Shown: positions 45,074 through 53,137, numbered from the stretch's first letter. The stretch is 64,000 nt of DNA from Rhodophyticola sp. CCM32 (GCF_004751985.1 NZ_CP038492.1:1054001-1118000), one strand, 5' to 3'. Made by a program: numbers and translations. Notes: generated by a model not told the origin, from the sequence alone.

Positions 45074-47131
45074 ATGAAATTCAATGATCCAAACCGCGAT
45101 CCGCGCAGTGTCCGCAATGCAGCAACTGAACTGTCTACCGAAGCTCCGCTAGGCGATCATCTATCGAATGATGATGAGCAAAAACCTTACCTCTTCAGCT
45201 TCACCAAGGGCCTTGGTCACGGCTTGAACGGCCTGTTGAGTTCACCTCAAGAATTCGAGCAATTCACAGCCGGAACCCAAACGCATGAACCGACTGCCTT
45301 CGCCGATACGGTTCCCTATCGCGGTGACTTCCCCGGCGCTGATCTCTCCTCACTTCCTGTCAAACAGGATCACTTCCGACGGTGGGAAAGTCCAACGGCT
45401 GGCCACGCATACGTAATGGAAGGCCCGGACCCGTATGCAGTGACTATGCCACCGGCTCCTGAAGTGGGTTCGGCAGAGTTTGGCGCCGAAATGGCGGAAG
45501 TCTATCAAATGGCTCTGAGCCGGGACTGGGCGGTCGCGTCGTTCATGGATGAAAGTTTGATCCAGGGCCTCAAAGATTCTCAAGGAAATGATGTTTCCGA
45601 CGCCTGCAGAAAACGAATTTCAAAAGACAATGAGAAAGTCGCTGATGCTGCCAAAAGGCTAAGCGAAATGCGTTGGTTCATGGGAACCGCAGACGACAAC
45701 CAATCAACATTGCACAAACAACGACGTAGGCATGGCAAGCCACAATCCGCCGACAACATCTTCCGCGGAGCAGGGGAGGATAGCTGGTCAACTCCGTTCT
45801 TGTCGCAGTTCATGGTTATGGGTTCCGGTGGTGCATCCAGAGACTTGGAACGTCGCCTCAAAGGCAAGATCCAATATGGTGCGCAGAGGATCCCGCAAGA
45901 GGTTCGTGTCGCCAAACCGGGCAAAGACTACATGACAGGATGGCAGGATTGGCTGAATGTTCAAAATGGCCTTAATGCCAGGGCCACTCTTCCCGGCGCA
46001 GGTGATGATGCAGAATTTGTCGATGATGCCTATCGTCCGATGGCACGTCTTAGGGATCTAGCCACCTACGTTCACGACGACGCATTGTATCAAGCATATC
46101 TAAACGCGGCCTTGATCATGCTTGACGAGCGCTTCGACCTAGATCTGGGCATTCCGTATCATGGTAATGCCAAAAGGAAGTTCCCTTTCCCAGGAGCAAT
46201 GCCTGGCGATAACAACCGAACGCCTTTCGCCTTATTCGGGCCGCCGCATCTGCTGACGCTTGTGACTGAGGTGTCCAGCCGGGCGCTCAAAGCCGTTCGA
46301 CTTCAAAAGTTCTCGGTCCATCGACGTCTACGTCCGGAAGCTGCCGGCGCTTTGTTCCATACAGTTTACTCAGGCTACGAGCCTCATTGGGACGATCCGA
46401 ACAGTCAGCCTTATGGTGCTAATGGCGACATGGATGAGGAGCGCGCCCGTGAGATGTTGGCTCAAACGGTAGCCGCCTACACGTTCCCTCAAGATGCTAC
46501 AGTGCAGGGTTCGGAGCCGGTCTTAGAAGATATTCTGACCGATATCCGCAAGCACAATGAAGAGCAGAACGGGTCGGCACTCAAGAACTCTTGGTTGCTC
46601 CCGATGGCGTTTCCTGAAGGCTCTCCGATGCATCCTGCCTATGGGGCAGGGCATGCCACTGTCGCTGGTGCCTGTGTGACGCTACTCAAAGCATTCTTTG
46701 CGATGAAAAAGAAGGATGGAACGCCCGTCTATGTTGTTGAGCTAGGAGAGGCGGCGCTTGTCCCCGATTGTGGGACAAAGCCCGAGGACCCGACTATCGA
46801 TCTTCTTGCAGTTCAGATTGACAATGGGCTGACGTTGGAAGGTGAGCTGAACAAGTTGATGTGGAACATCTCAAACGGACGCAATGTCGCGGGTGTGCAC
46901 TACTACACCGACTATATCGAAAGCGCGCTACTCGGTGAAGCAATCACCATCGGGATCCTTCGCGAACAGATGCTTGCTTACCATCCTGATGAGCAGGTTG
47001 AGATGACTGTGCCATTGATTGTTCCCCGGACGCTTCCCGCTTCTCTTCTCAGCGGACAAACGCTGCTTACTGAAGCAGACATCGTGAGCGCTGTGAAAAT
47101 CAACAGCGACGGCAGCCTTTCGGCGGCCTGA
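45074..47131 (+). CDS. Vanadium-dependent bromoperoxidase-like haloperoxidase
   Basis: A 685-residue protein from ATG 45074 (GAGGAAA upstream). The vanadate pocket is recognisable: Lys412 and Arg420 (QKFSVHRRLRPE), HPAYGAGHATVAGA with the acid-base His527, Arg603 and the vanadate ligand His609 (SNGRNVAGVHYYTDYIES). The Lys-Arg (8) and Arg-His (6) spacings match algal bromoperoxidases. The Ser of the usual PSGH is Ala525 here. The first 270 residues are an N-terminal region with no recognised domain. No signal peptide. Expected activity: H2O2-dependent oxidation of bromide or iodide to hypohalous acid. It heads the rightward operon. Confidence 0.88.
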   Translation: MKFNDPNRDPRSVRNAATELSTEAPLGDHLSNDDEQKPYLFSFTKGLGHGLNGLLSSPQEFEQFTAGTQTHEPTAFADTVPYRGDFPGADLSSLPVKQDHFRRWESPTAGHAYVMEGPDPYAVTMPPAPEVGSAEFGAEMAEVYQMALSRDWAVASFMDESLIQGLKDSQGNDVSDACRKRISKDNEKVADAAKRLSEMRWFMGTADDNQSTLHKQRRRHGKPQSADNIFRGAGEDSWSTPFLSQFMVMGSGGASRDLERRLKGKIQYGAQRIPQEVRVAKPGKDYMTGWQDWLNVQNGLNARATLPGAGDDAEFVDDAYRPMARLRDLATYVHDDALYQAYLNAALIMLDERFDLDLGIPYHGNAKRKFPFPGAMPGDNNRTPFALFGPPHLLTLVTEVSSRALKAVRLQKFSVHRRLRPEAAGALFHTVYSGYEPHWDDPNSQPYGANGDMDEERAREMLAQTVAAYTFPQDATVQGSEPVLEDILTDIRKHNEEQNGSALKNSWLLPMAFPEGSPMHPAYGAGHATVAGACVTLLKAFFAMKKKDGTPVYVVELGEAALVPDCGTKPEDPTIDLLAVQIDNGLTLEGELNKLMWNISNGRNVAGVHYYTDYIESALLGEAITIGILREQMLAYHPDEQVEMTVPLIVPRTLPASLLSGQTLLTEADIVSAVKINSDGSLSAA

Positions 47132-47140
47132 TGCAGTCGC

Positions 47141-47172
47141 CGTCGAGCCAGACCCTCCCTTCTGGCTCGACG
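47141..47172 (+). terminator. Strong hairpin after the haloperoxidase gene
   Basis: CGTCGAGCCAGA (47141-47152) pairs perfectly with TCTGGCTCGACG (47161-47172) across an 8-nt loop. There is no T tract, so it may be a processing or partial termination signal that lowers expression of the downstream small genes. Confidence 0.65.
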
Positions 47173-47240
47173 GCTCCCAAGGCAAAATCAATTTCCCGCG
47201 GTGAAGCCCATCATCTGATGGACGACTTGGAGCCCAACTG

Positions 47241-47642
47241 ATGTCACTTTCTGCTATTTTAACCAACTGCGACAATCCCGAAGCCTCAGCGGAATTCTTG
47301 GTATTCCCCGTGAGTGAGAACACCCGAACGTTTGGGAACGGAGACGCGCGCTTCGTTCATTTGAACAGCTTTGGTGAACCCGCCGCAGGCGCCTCCAGAA
47401 TACTCATTCAAGTCAGAAAACGCTCTGAATTCGGTTTCATTTGTCGCTTGGCAACAATCACTGAGTCTGTTGGCTTCAGTGACGTTGATTTGCCAAATGC
47501 GCGAAGCTCCTTTGATCCCGATATTGGCTTGAGGGTCCAGGTGCCCGTCCGAGCTTTCGATGGAGAAGCCTTCCGTGATTACATTCTGAACACTTTGATC
47601 CACTTTGGCGACGAAACGATCGAAGTCGCTCTGCAATCTTAG
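47241..47642 (+). CDS. Unrecognised protein (133 aa) downstream of the haloperoxidase
   Basis: A soluble protein, apparently beta-rich (FLVFPVSENTRTF, RILIQVRKRSEFGFICRLAT, LRVQVPVRAFDGEAFRDYIL), with no signal peptide or family I recognise. It is 109 bp after the haloperoxidase, beyond the hairpin, and 55 bp before the membrane protein gene on the same strand. It could be an accessory subunit, but this is context only. Confidence 0.62.
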   Translation: MSLSAILTNCDNPEASAEFLVFPVSENTRTFGNGDARFVHLNSFGEPAAGASRILIQVRKRSEFGFICRLATITESVGFSDVDLPNARSSFDPDIGLRVQVPVRAFDGEAFRDYILNTLIHFGDETIEVALQS

Positions 47643-48404
47643 CGGGCGGCCACCGTAGGCGCAGTCCACACTCAAATCCCGACTTAAGGAGACACGGATG
47701 CAAACCAGTTCAAAAATCGTAGCTTCCATGCTTGGTGCGGTCGTCTTGATCGGTGTGTGGCAGGCGCAAAACACTGAACTTCTTACGCTTGTTTCAGATG
47801 AGACGATAATTGCTGGGGCTGCAAACATAATCCTAGTCTACTTCGTTCTAGCTCTCTTGATTGAACGAGCTTGCGAGGTAGCCATGGACTTGATGACAGC
47901 CTCGGGGATTGTTCCCCCCAAAGGCGCATCAACCAGCGACGCAATCGTGTCTGGACGGCGAATGGTATCGGCGTTTGTCTGTCTGGTTTTCGCCATCGTG
48001 ATTTCTCTCGCGGGATTGCGCCTCGTGGAGATGATCTTGGAAGTTGCTACGTCGAGTGACATCGCATCAGCGGATTACTTCACGGTGGTCGACGCGCTGG
48101 GCTTTGTTGCACAAATCGTGTGCTGTACGTTCTTCCCCTTCCCCCAGACGGATTTAGCCTACTGGCTCAGTGACGTGTATGCCAAGAGCAGTGTAGCGGT
48201 TGAGGACGGCGATACGGACCTGGATCTCTGCGACCTGCCTATCGAAGTCTCTCGCCATCAACGATTGACCGAGTAGTTTCATACAGTGCATTTTGGTTTC
48301 GACGCGACTTCGGCGGTGATATCCACTCCCGCGTCGCCAAAGGGTCCGGCCCAAATATCGTTGTGCACTGACCGCCTCGTTTCGGGCAATCGCTCCGTCA
48401 CTCG

Positions 48405-48442
48405 TCCACTGCCCGGCAGTGCATGCCAGCATGCACGAGAGG
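48405..48442 (-). repeat. Double-hairpin mini-element, copy 2
   Basis: Read on the minus strand it is CCTCTCG, a perfect hairpin GTGCATGC-TG-GCATGCAC, then CACTGCCGGGCAGTGGA, itself a second hairpin (overlapping the first by CAC). It interrupts the IS903 transposase after KPW. The sequence is homologous to the insertion at 48688-48729. Confidence 0.65.
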
Positions 48443-48687
48443 GGGATTCCAGGGCTTTGCATTTTTACGCGGCGGGATCACCGCATGGGCATCTCGCGCC
48501 GCAATCGCTTCGTGGCATTTACGGGTGTCATACGCTCCATCAGCGGTGACGCTACCGATGTCTTGATCGGGAGGGATTTGGTCCAGAAGTTCGGGTAGCA
48601 TGGGAGCATCGCCGATGTTGCTGCTGGTGACTTCGACCGCACGAACTTCCAGCGTTTTCTCGTCGATGCCTATGTGTATCTTACGCC

Positions 48688-48729
48688 TACCTCTCGGGAC
48701 ATTGCTGCGCAATGCCCTGCCGGTCAGTG
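48688..48729 (+). repeat. Double-hairpin mini-element, copy 1
   Basis: Read on the plus strand it is CCTCTCG, hairpin GGGACATTGC-TG-CGCAATGCCC, then CTGCCGGTCAGTGGA. It interrupts the same transposase between KRR and RKIHIG, in the opposite orientation to copy 2. The two share both flanks almost exactly, while the central stem differs but keeps pairing. Confidence 0.65.
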
Positions 48730-49349
48730 GATGCGGCGTTTGGGGCCGCCATGCTTGCGGGCATTCCACTCGCCTTCACCTTCTGCTTTGATCCCTGTGC
48801 TATCGATGAGGAGGTTCAGGGGGCCTTTGGAACCGCGATACGGCAAGCTCACGTTCAGTGTTCGCTGGCGACGGCATAAGGTGCTGAAGTCCGGCACTGC
48901 CCAGTCCAATCCGACCAACCGCAATAGGCTCTGGACGAACCCAGTTGTTTGACGGAGCGGCATGCCAAACAGGACCTTCAGCGTGAGGCAAGTCTGAATG
49001 GCGGCGTCACTGAATTGCTGCTGCCGACCTCGCTTGCCGCTTGGCGGTGGCGTCCAAATCATCTCAGGGTCAAACCAGATCGATAACGAACCGCGTCGTT
49101 TCAAACTGTCATTGTAAGACGACCAGTTCTTGGTCTTGTATCTCGTGGGGGCCCAGTTGCTCATGCCCTTGAGCTATCACGCTGGATCCATGCAGTGAAT
49201 CCCATCAGCCGATTTGTGCAACAAAGCCGACGCGCTGCTAACGTCTCTAATCCTGGCTGGAGGTTCTGATGGAATCCACCAGATCATGCGGTCGCTGCTC
49301 GGCGACAAAACACCGATACCAAACAACTAGAGAATGAAAGGGATATCAT

Positions 49350-49712
49350 ATGCTTATCGGGCGCGGAACTTTTTCGCCAGGAGTTGGTCATGAAATGCGC
49401 GGGACCTTTACGTTAACGCAGCAGTCCAAAGGGATTCTTATGGTCACAAGTACAGATTTCTTTTTTGATGGTTCACCAGCTCCAGGTTGGGCCTTGTCGC
49501 TGGGAGTCCCAGAAGACGCCAACGATCCAGACGTTGTACAAACTGCCGTTCAGACCGACTTTCAGCGTTTAGCCGATAAAGTTGAGCCAGTGTCAGGACA
49601 GCAATCTGGTTTAATCCCGAACTCCATCGACATCAACGACTATGACACCCTGTTCCTCTGGTGTTTCCGATTTCCCTTCATCTTGGGTGTTGGTCCAATC
49701 GAACGACTCTAA
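49350..49712 (+). CDS. Unrecognised protein (120 aa)
   Basis: Starts 19 bp after the stop of the split membrane-protein gene, with AAGGGA upstream. Sequence: MLIGRGTFSPGVGHEMRGTF, then LTQQSKGILMVTSTDFFFDG and a C-terminal FRFPFILGVGPIERL. It looks like a small compact beta fold with an aromatic C-terminus; no signal peptide and no recognised domain. The last gene starts 9 bp after its stop. Probably part of the haloperoxidase operon. Confidence 0.65.
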   Translation: MLIGRGTFSPGVGHEMRGTFTLTQQSKGILMVTSTDFFFDGSPAPGWALSLGVPEDANDPDVVQTAVQTDFQRLADKVEPVSGQQSGLIPNSIDINDYDTLFLWCFRFPFILGVGPIERL

Positions 49713-49721
49713 GGAAATCAA

Positions 49722-50120
49722 ATGCAACTCAAGCACGACACCGACACATTTATCATTGCAGCCAATGAGTTGGCCATCCGGTTCATTCAATCAATCGCCA
49801 CTTGTTTGCATCAGTCCAGCGATGTGGACTTTGACGTAACAAGCACGGATGCCGCGAGTTCCGACCTTCTATTTGAGATCTGCTTCAAGGGAGCGATAGA
49901 ATTCGAGGAGCAATCAGGAATTGAAGCCGACGGAGCTAAATATACACCGAGGGTGGCCTTCTACACCTCGCGCTTCGGTGATGAGGAGATAATTCTGATA
50001 GGGGCGGGATCGGTCCACGGAATGATCAATGACCCTCAACTTGCGGAAGGAGTAGAACGCGCTGGCCGGTGGATCATTGAGCGTCATATGGATGATACGG
50101 GTTTACCCAATAAATCATAA
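49722..50120 (+). CDS. Unrecognised protein (132 aa)
   Basis: A soluble acidic protein (MQLKHDTDTFIIAANELAIR; FEICFKGAIEFEEQSGIEAD; EGVERAGRWIIERHMDD). No recognised family and no signal peptide. It begins 9 bp after the preceding gene with AAGGAAATC upstream, and closes the rightward cargo operon. Base composition remains AT-rich up to its end. Confidence 0.65.
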   Translation: MQLKHDTDTFIIAANELAIRFIQSIATCLHQSSDVDFDVTSTDAASSDLLFEICFKGAIEFEEQSGIEADGAKYTPRVAFYTSRFGDEEIILIGAGSVHGMINDPQLAEGVERAGRWIIERHMDDTGLPNKS

Positions 50121-50421
50121 CCGGTTTGCGCAGTATTGCCACCATTTATGCGCTTTGTAGCAGATAGGAGGGACAAGCGTGTGCCAACTGTTCGTTGCGT
50201 CTTGCATAAGTCTCCGAACTTCAGAACTGCTAGAGATGAACATTACCCAGCTTCTCAAGCCGTTTAGATCCAATCGAAGAACATGGCTAGGCGCGGACCT
50301 CGCGCAATCACCGCCGCAGGCCTGTCTTTGCGCGGGCCGGGGTGGTGCGGTCGCTGTCATGCGCGTATCGTATGCAAAATGAACCGGTTCCCATTGAGAT
50401 CGGTTTCGAGGAGAAAGATAT
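50121..50421. other. Junction between cargo region and host backbone
   Basis: About 300 bp without a gene. The first half is AT-rich like the cargo; from about 50285 (GCTAGGCGCGGACCTCGCGC) it is strongly GC-rich like the host. The dusA ribosome site GAGGAGAAAG closes it. No tRNA seen. Confidence 0.45.
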
Positions 50422-51420
50422 ATGATCCTGAACGCAGCCACAGCGGCCGCGCGCATGGCTTCTGCGCCCATGATGGATTGGACAGACCGCCATTGCCGTT
50501 ATCTGCACCGGCTGATGTCGCGGCGGGTATTGCTCTACACCGAAATGGTGACGGCTCCGGCCATCCTGCATGGGGACCGGGACCGGTTATTGGCGTTCGA
50601 TCCGGCGGAACATCCGGTGGCGTTGCAACTGGGCGGGTCCGATCCCCATGAGCTGGCCCGGGCGACCCGGATCGCGGCGGATTACGGCTATGATGAGATC
50701 AATCTCAATATCGGCTGCCCGTCGGACCGGGTGCAGTCGGGCTGTTTCGGCGCGGTGCTGATGGAGCAGCCCGATCTGGTTGCCGACTGTGCCGCCGCGA
50801 TGATCGCGGCCAGCCCGGTGGAGGTGACCGTGAAATGCCGGATCGGGGTGGATGAGCAGGAGCCGCGGGAGGTTTTGCCCCGGTTCCTTGAAACCGTGTC
50901 CGGGGCCGGTATCGACCGCTTTGCGATCCACGCGCGCAAGGCCTGGCTGCAGGGGTTGAGCCCGAAACAGAACCGGGATGTGCCGCCGCTGGATTATCCG
51001 CTGGTCCATGAGATGAAACAGGTCTTCGCGCATCTGCATCTGTCGCTCAATGGTGGCGTGACCTCGCTGGACGAGGTGCAGAACCATCTGGCCGCGGGCA
51101 TGGATGGGGTGATGGTGGGAAGGGCGGCCTATCATGATCCGGCTGCGATCCTGCTGGCGGCGGATCAGGTGATTTTCGGTGAGCCTCCCTCCGGGCGCTG
51201 CGCGGAACAGGTGGTGCATCTGATGCTGCCCTATATCGAGCGGCATCTGGCCAGCGGCGGCAAGCTGGGTCAGGTGACGCGGCACATGCTGGGGCTGTTT
51301 GCCGGCCGCCCCGGCGCACGGGGCTGGAGGCAGGTGATTTCCGAGGCTGCACACAGGCCCGGGGCGGGGCCGGAGGTGGTTGAGGCCGCCTTGTCCGAGG
51401 TCATGGCCCACGCAGCCTGA
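50422..51420 (+). CDS. dusA: tRNA-dihydrouridine(20/20a) synthase DusA
   Basis: A 332-residue FMN enzyme that reduces U20/U20a in tRNA D-loops. It has ASAPMMDWTDRHCRYLHRLM at the N-terminus, EINLNIGCPSDRVQSGCFGA with the catalytic Cys, and the FMN/phosphate site LNGGVTSLDEVQNHLAAGMD. The start ATG follows GAGGAGAAAG. The conserved ATGATGGAT stretch (50468-50476) is the known target area of dusA-specific integrases, and a displaced dusA 5' end lies 14 kb upstream. Confidence 0.95.
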   Translation: MILNAATAAARMASAPMMDWTDRHCRYLHRLMSRRVLLYTEMVTAPAILHGDRDRLLAFDPAEHPVALQLGGSDPHELARATRIAADYGYDEINLNIGCPSDRVQSGCFGAVLMEQPDLVADCAAAMIAASPVEVTVKCRIGVDEQEPREVLPRFLETVSGAGIDRFAIHARKAWLQGLSPKQNRDVPPLDYPLVHEMKQVFAHLHLSLNGGVTSLDEVQNHLAAGMDGVMVGRAAYHDPAAILLAADQVIFGEPPSGRCAEQVVHLMLPYIERHLASGGKLGQVTRHMLGLFAGRPGARGWRQVISEAAHRPGAGPEVVEAALSEVMAHAA

Positions 51421-51497
51421 GACCCGCCGGATATGATGCTTGGCAAGCCGTGCGCGCCCTTGTATCCGGGCAGGGTCAGGCAAGGGAAGACACAGGT

Positions 51498-52322
51498 ATG
51501 CCCGAGATAAGCGATCTGATGGCGATGCTGGCGCTGATCCTGGCGATCGGCGCCTTTGCCGGTGTCGTGGCGGGGCTTCTGGGGGTGGGCGGCGGCATCA
51601 TTCTGGTGCCGGCCTTCTTCTTTGCGTTTTCCTATCTGGGGTATGACACACCGGATCTGATGCAGATCTGCCTGGCAACCTCGCTGGCGACGATCATCGT
51701 GACCTCGGTGCGGTCACTTCTGTCACATCACAAAAAAGGCGCGGTCGATTGGGATATCCTGCGCTCATGGGGGCCGGGGATCGCCATCGGCGCTGCCTTG
51801 GGCGTGATCGCGGCCACCGGGCTGCGCAGCGAGGTCCTGATGGGGATTTTCGGGGTGCTGGGTGTGATTGTCGGGCTTTATTTCGGGTTTGGCCGCCCCG
51901 AATGGCGCCTGGGTGACGGGATGCCGAAAGGCATGGCCCGGGCCGCAACCGCGCCCGTGCTTGGCTTTCTGTCGGTGCTGATGGGCATCGGCGGCGGCAG
52001 TTTCGGTGTGCCGCTGATGAGCCTTTACGGCACCCCGATCCACCGCGCCGTGGCCACCGCTGCGGGGTTCGGGGTGATCATCGCCGCGCCATCGGTTCTG
52101 GGCTTTCTCTTCATCGGCGGAAATCCCGCCGGCGCGCCGCCTTTCAGCATCGGTTCGGTCAATCTGGTGGCTTTTGCCGTGGTTGTGGCGATGACACTGA
52201 TCACCGCGCCCTGGGGGGTGAAACTGGCCCATGCGATGGACCCGAAACCGCTGAAACGGGTCTTTGCGGTGTTCATCATGGTGATGGCCCTGAACATGCT
52301 GCGGAAAGCCCTGGGCTATTGA
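51498..52322 (+). CDS. TauE/SafE (TSUP) family anion exporter
   Basis: A 274-residue inner-membrane protein with about eight hydrophobic helices in two repeats. Each repeat carries the family glycine motif: VVAGLLGVGGGIILVPAFFF near the N-terminus and LMGIGGGSFGVPLMSLYG in the middle. The family moves sulfite, sulfonates or related organic anions. ATG 51498 gives MPEISDLMAML; the longer frame upstream lacks a ribosome site. The substrate is not inferable here. Confidence 0.9.
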   Translation: MPEISDLMAMLALILAIGAFAGVVAGLLGVGGGIILVPAFFFAFSYLGYDTPDLMQICLATSLATIIVTSVRSLLSHHKKGAVDWDILRSWGPGIAIGAALGVIAATGLRSEVLMGIFGVLGVIVGLYFGFGRPEWRLGDGMPKGMARAATAPVLGFLSVLMGIGGGSFGVPLMSLYGTPIHRAVATAAGFGVIIAAPSVLGFLFIGGNPAGAPPFSIGSVNLVAFAVVVAMTLITAPWGVKLAHAMDPKPLKRVFAVFIMVMALNMLRKALGY

Positions 52323-52355
52323 ACCGCGCCCGCTGAACCGCGCCGCCTTTCTCTA

Positions 52356-52404
52356 TCTCAAAAATACTTCGGGGGGCTGCCGCAGGCAGCGGGGCAGAGC
52401 CCCA
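52356..52404. repeat. Rhodobacterales-type intergenic hairpin repeat, copy 1
   Basis: AAAAATACTTCGGGGGGCTGC, then GCAGGCAGCGGGGCAGAGCCCC with internal pairing CTGCCGCAGGCAG. It lies between convergent genes (tauE and the DUF1289 gene) and closely resembles the sequence at 56704-56754. Confidence 0.6.
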
Positions 52405-52424
52405 TTGACCGGCACGGCTGCCGC

Positions 52425-52655
52425 TTACTTCGTCAGCCGGGCCGCGCGTCCGCCCCGGCGCTTTTTCAGGATCGGCGCGCGTGTGGGCAATTCTGCCATG
52501 ATCCCCGCGCGGGCCTCATCGCTCATCTTCGACCACTGGGCGATCTCGTCGATGGATCGGTTGCAGCCGGTGCAAAGCCGCGTCTCCGGGTGGATGACGC
52601 AGATATTCACACACGGGCTTTCGATCTCGTCGCGTTTCCAGATCTCGTCACTCAT
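52425..52655 (-). CDS. DUF1289 domain-containing protein
   Basis: A 76-residue protein with the DUF1289 cysteine pattern SPCVNICVIHPETRLCTGCN (residues about 13-32), a probable metal or Fe-S site, and a basic C-terminus. The function is unknown in the family. Its start overlaps the stop of ruvX by 4 nt, giving a ccmI-ruvX-DUF1289 operon. Confidence 0.88.
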   Translation of the reverse strand: MSDEIWKRDEIESPCVNICVIHPETRLCTGCNRSIDEIAQWSKMSDEARAGIMAELPTRAPILKKRRGGRAARLTK

Positions 52656-53137
52656 GATTGGTCCCGAATATGGCGCAGGCGGTCCAGCGCCCCCTGCAAG
52701 ATATACCCTGCGGCCACATGATCAATGATCTCCGCGCGACGTTTTCGGGTTGTGTCGGCCTCCAACAGGGCGCGTTCCGCCGCAACCGTGCTCAGACGTT
52801 CATCCCAGAAGGTCAGGGGCAGGCCCCTGAACCCCTCTATCCGCTCCAGATTGCGGGCGAAAGCCCGGGTCGATTGCGCGCGCGGCCCTTCCGAGCCATC
52901 CATGTTGCGCGGCAGGCCCAGAACCAGCCCGCCGATCTCACGCGCGGTGATCAGGTCGAACAGCCGCGCCGCATCTGCGGTGAATTTCACCCGTTTCACG
53001 GTTTCCAGCGGGGTGGCCACGCTCAGCAACCGGTCACTGACCGCCACGCCAATGGTCTTGGTGCCGAAATCCAGCCCGATCAGCGCGCGGCCCGGCGACA
53101 GGGCAGTGGCAAAACTCTGAATATCCTCGCAGATCAT
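52652..53137 (-). CDS. ruvX: Putative pre-16S rRNA nuclease / Holliday-junction resolvase RuvX (YqgF)
   Basis: A 161-residue RNase H-fold protein: LIGLDFGTKTIGVAVSDRLL with the first catalytic Asp, LVLGLPRNMDGSEGPRAQST and FWDERLSTVAAERALLEAD with further acidic residues. In E. coli YqgF matures the 5' end of 16S rRNA. It overlaps ccmI by 4 nt. Confidence 0.93.
   Translation of the reverse strand: MICEDIQSFATALSPGRALIGLDFGTKTIGVAVSDRLLSVATPLETVKRVKFTADAARLFDLITAREIGGLVLGLPRNMDGSEGPRAQSTRAFARNLERIEGFRGLPLTFWDERLSTVAAERALLEADTTRKRRAEIIDHVAAGYILQGALDRLRHIRDQS

Larger units (their letters stand above)
48154..49164 (-). pseudogene. IS903-type transposase, broken in two places by mini-elements
   Basis: From ATG 49164 the frame reads SNWAPTRYKTKNWSSYNDSL and LLIDSTGIKAEGEGEWNARK, then breaks at 48729. 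It resumes as RKIHIGIDEKTLEVRAVEVT and GSVTADGAYDTRKCHEAI, breaks again near 48442 after RKNAKPW, and ends GAIARNEAVSAQRYLGRTLW, GYHRRSRVETKMHCMKLLGQ to TAA at 48154. All three DDE regions are present but in three frames. Both breaks coincide with insertions of about 37-41 bp. Confidence 0.88.
48100..49228 (-). mobile_element. IS5-family (IS903 group) insertion sequence with 9-bp target duplication
   Basis: Terminal inverted repeats GGCTTTGTTGCACAAATC (48100-48117) and GATTTGTGCAACAAAGCC (49211-49228) are perfect. The direct repeat GACGCGCTG flanks the element at 48091-48099 and 49229-49237, the 9-bp duplication typical of the IS903 group. Its 1129 bp is longer than the usual ~1057 bp because of two small palindromic insertions inside the transposase gene. 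Confidence 0.95.
47698..49330 (+). pseudogene. Membrane protein (164 aa when intact) split by an IS903-type element
   Basis: The gene runs from ATG 47698 (GGAG upstream) to 48099 and resumes at 49238. Removing the IS and one copy of the 9-bp duplication gives a continuous frame of 164 codons across the junction VVDAL-LTSLILAGGSDGIHQI, ending at TAG 49328-49330. The protein has about four hydrophobic segments (SMLGAVVLIGVW; IIAGAANIILVYFVLALLIE; VSAFVCLVFAIVISLAGLRL; VDALLTSLILAGG). The apparent 192-residue open frame that runs into the IS is a chimera. No known family recognised. Truncation removes the last segment and probably inactivates it. Confidence 0.85.

Noticed and set aside
48100..48276. 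C-terminal 58 residues of the apparent 192-aa membrane protein
   Set aside because: They are read from the IS903-type element; the true C-terminus lies after 49238.
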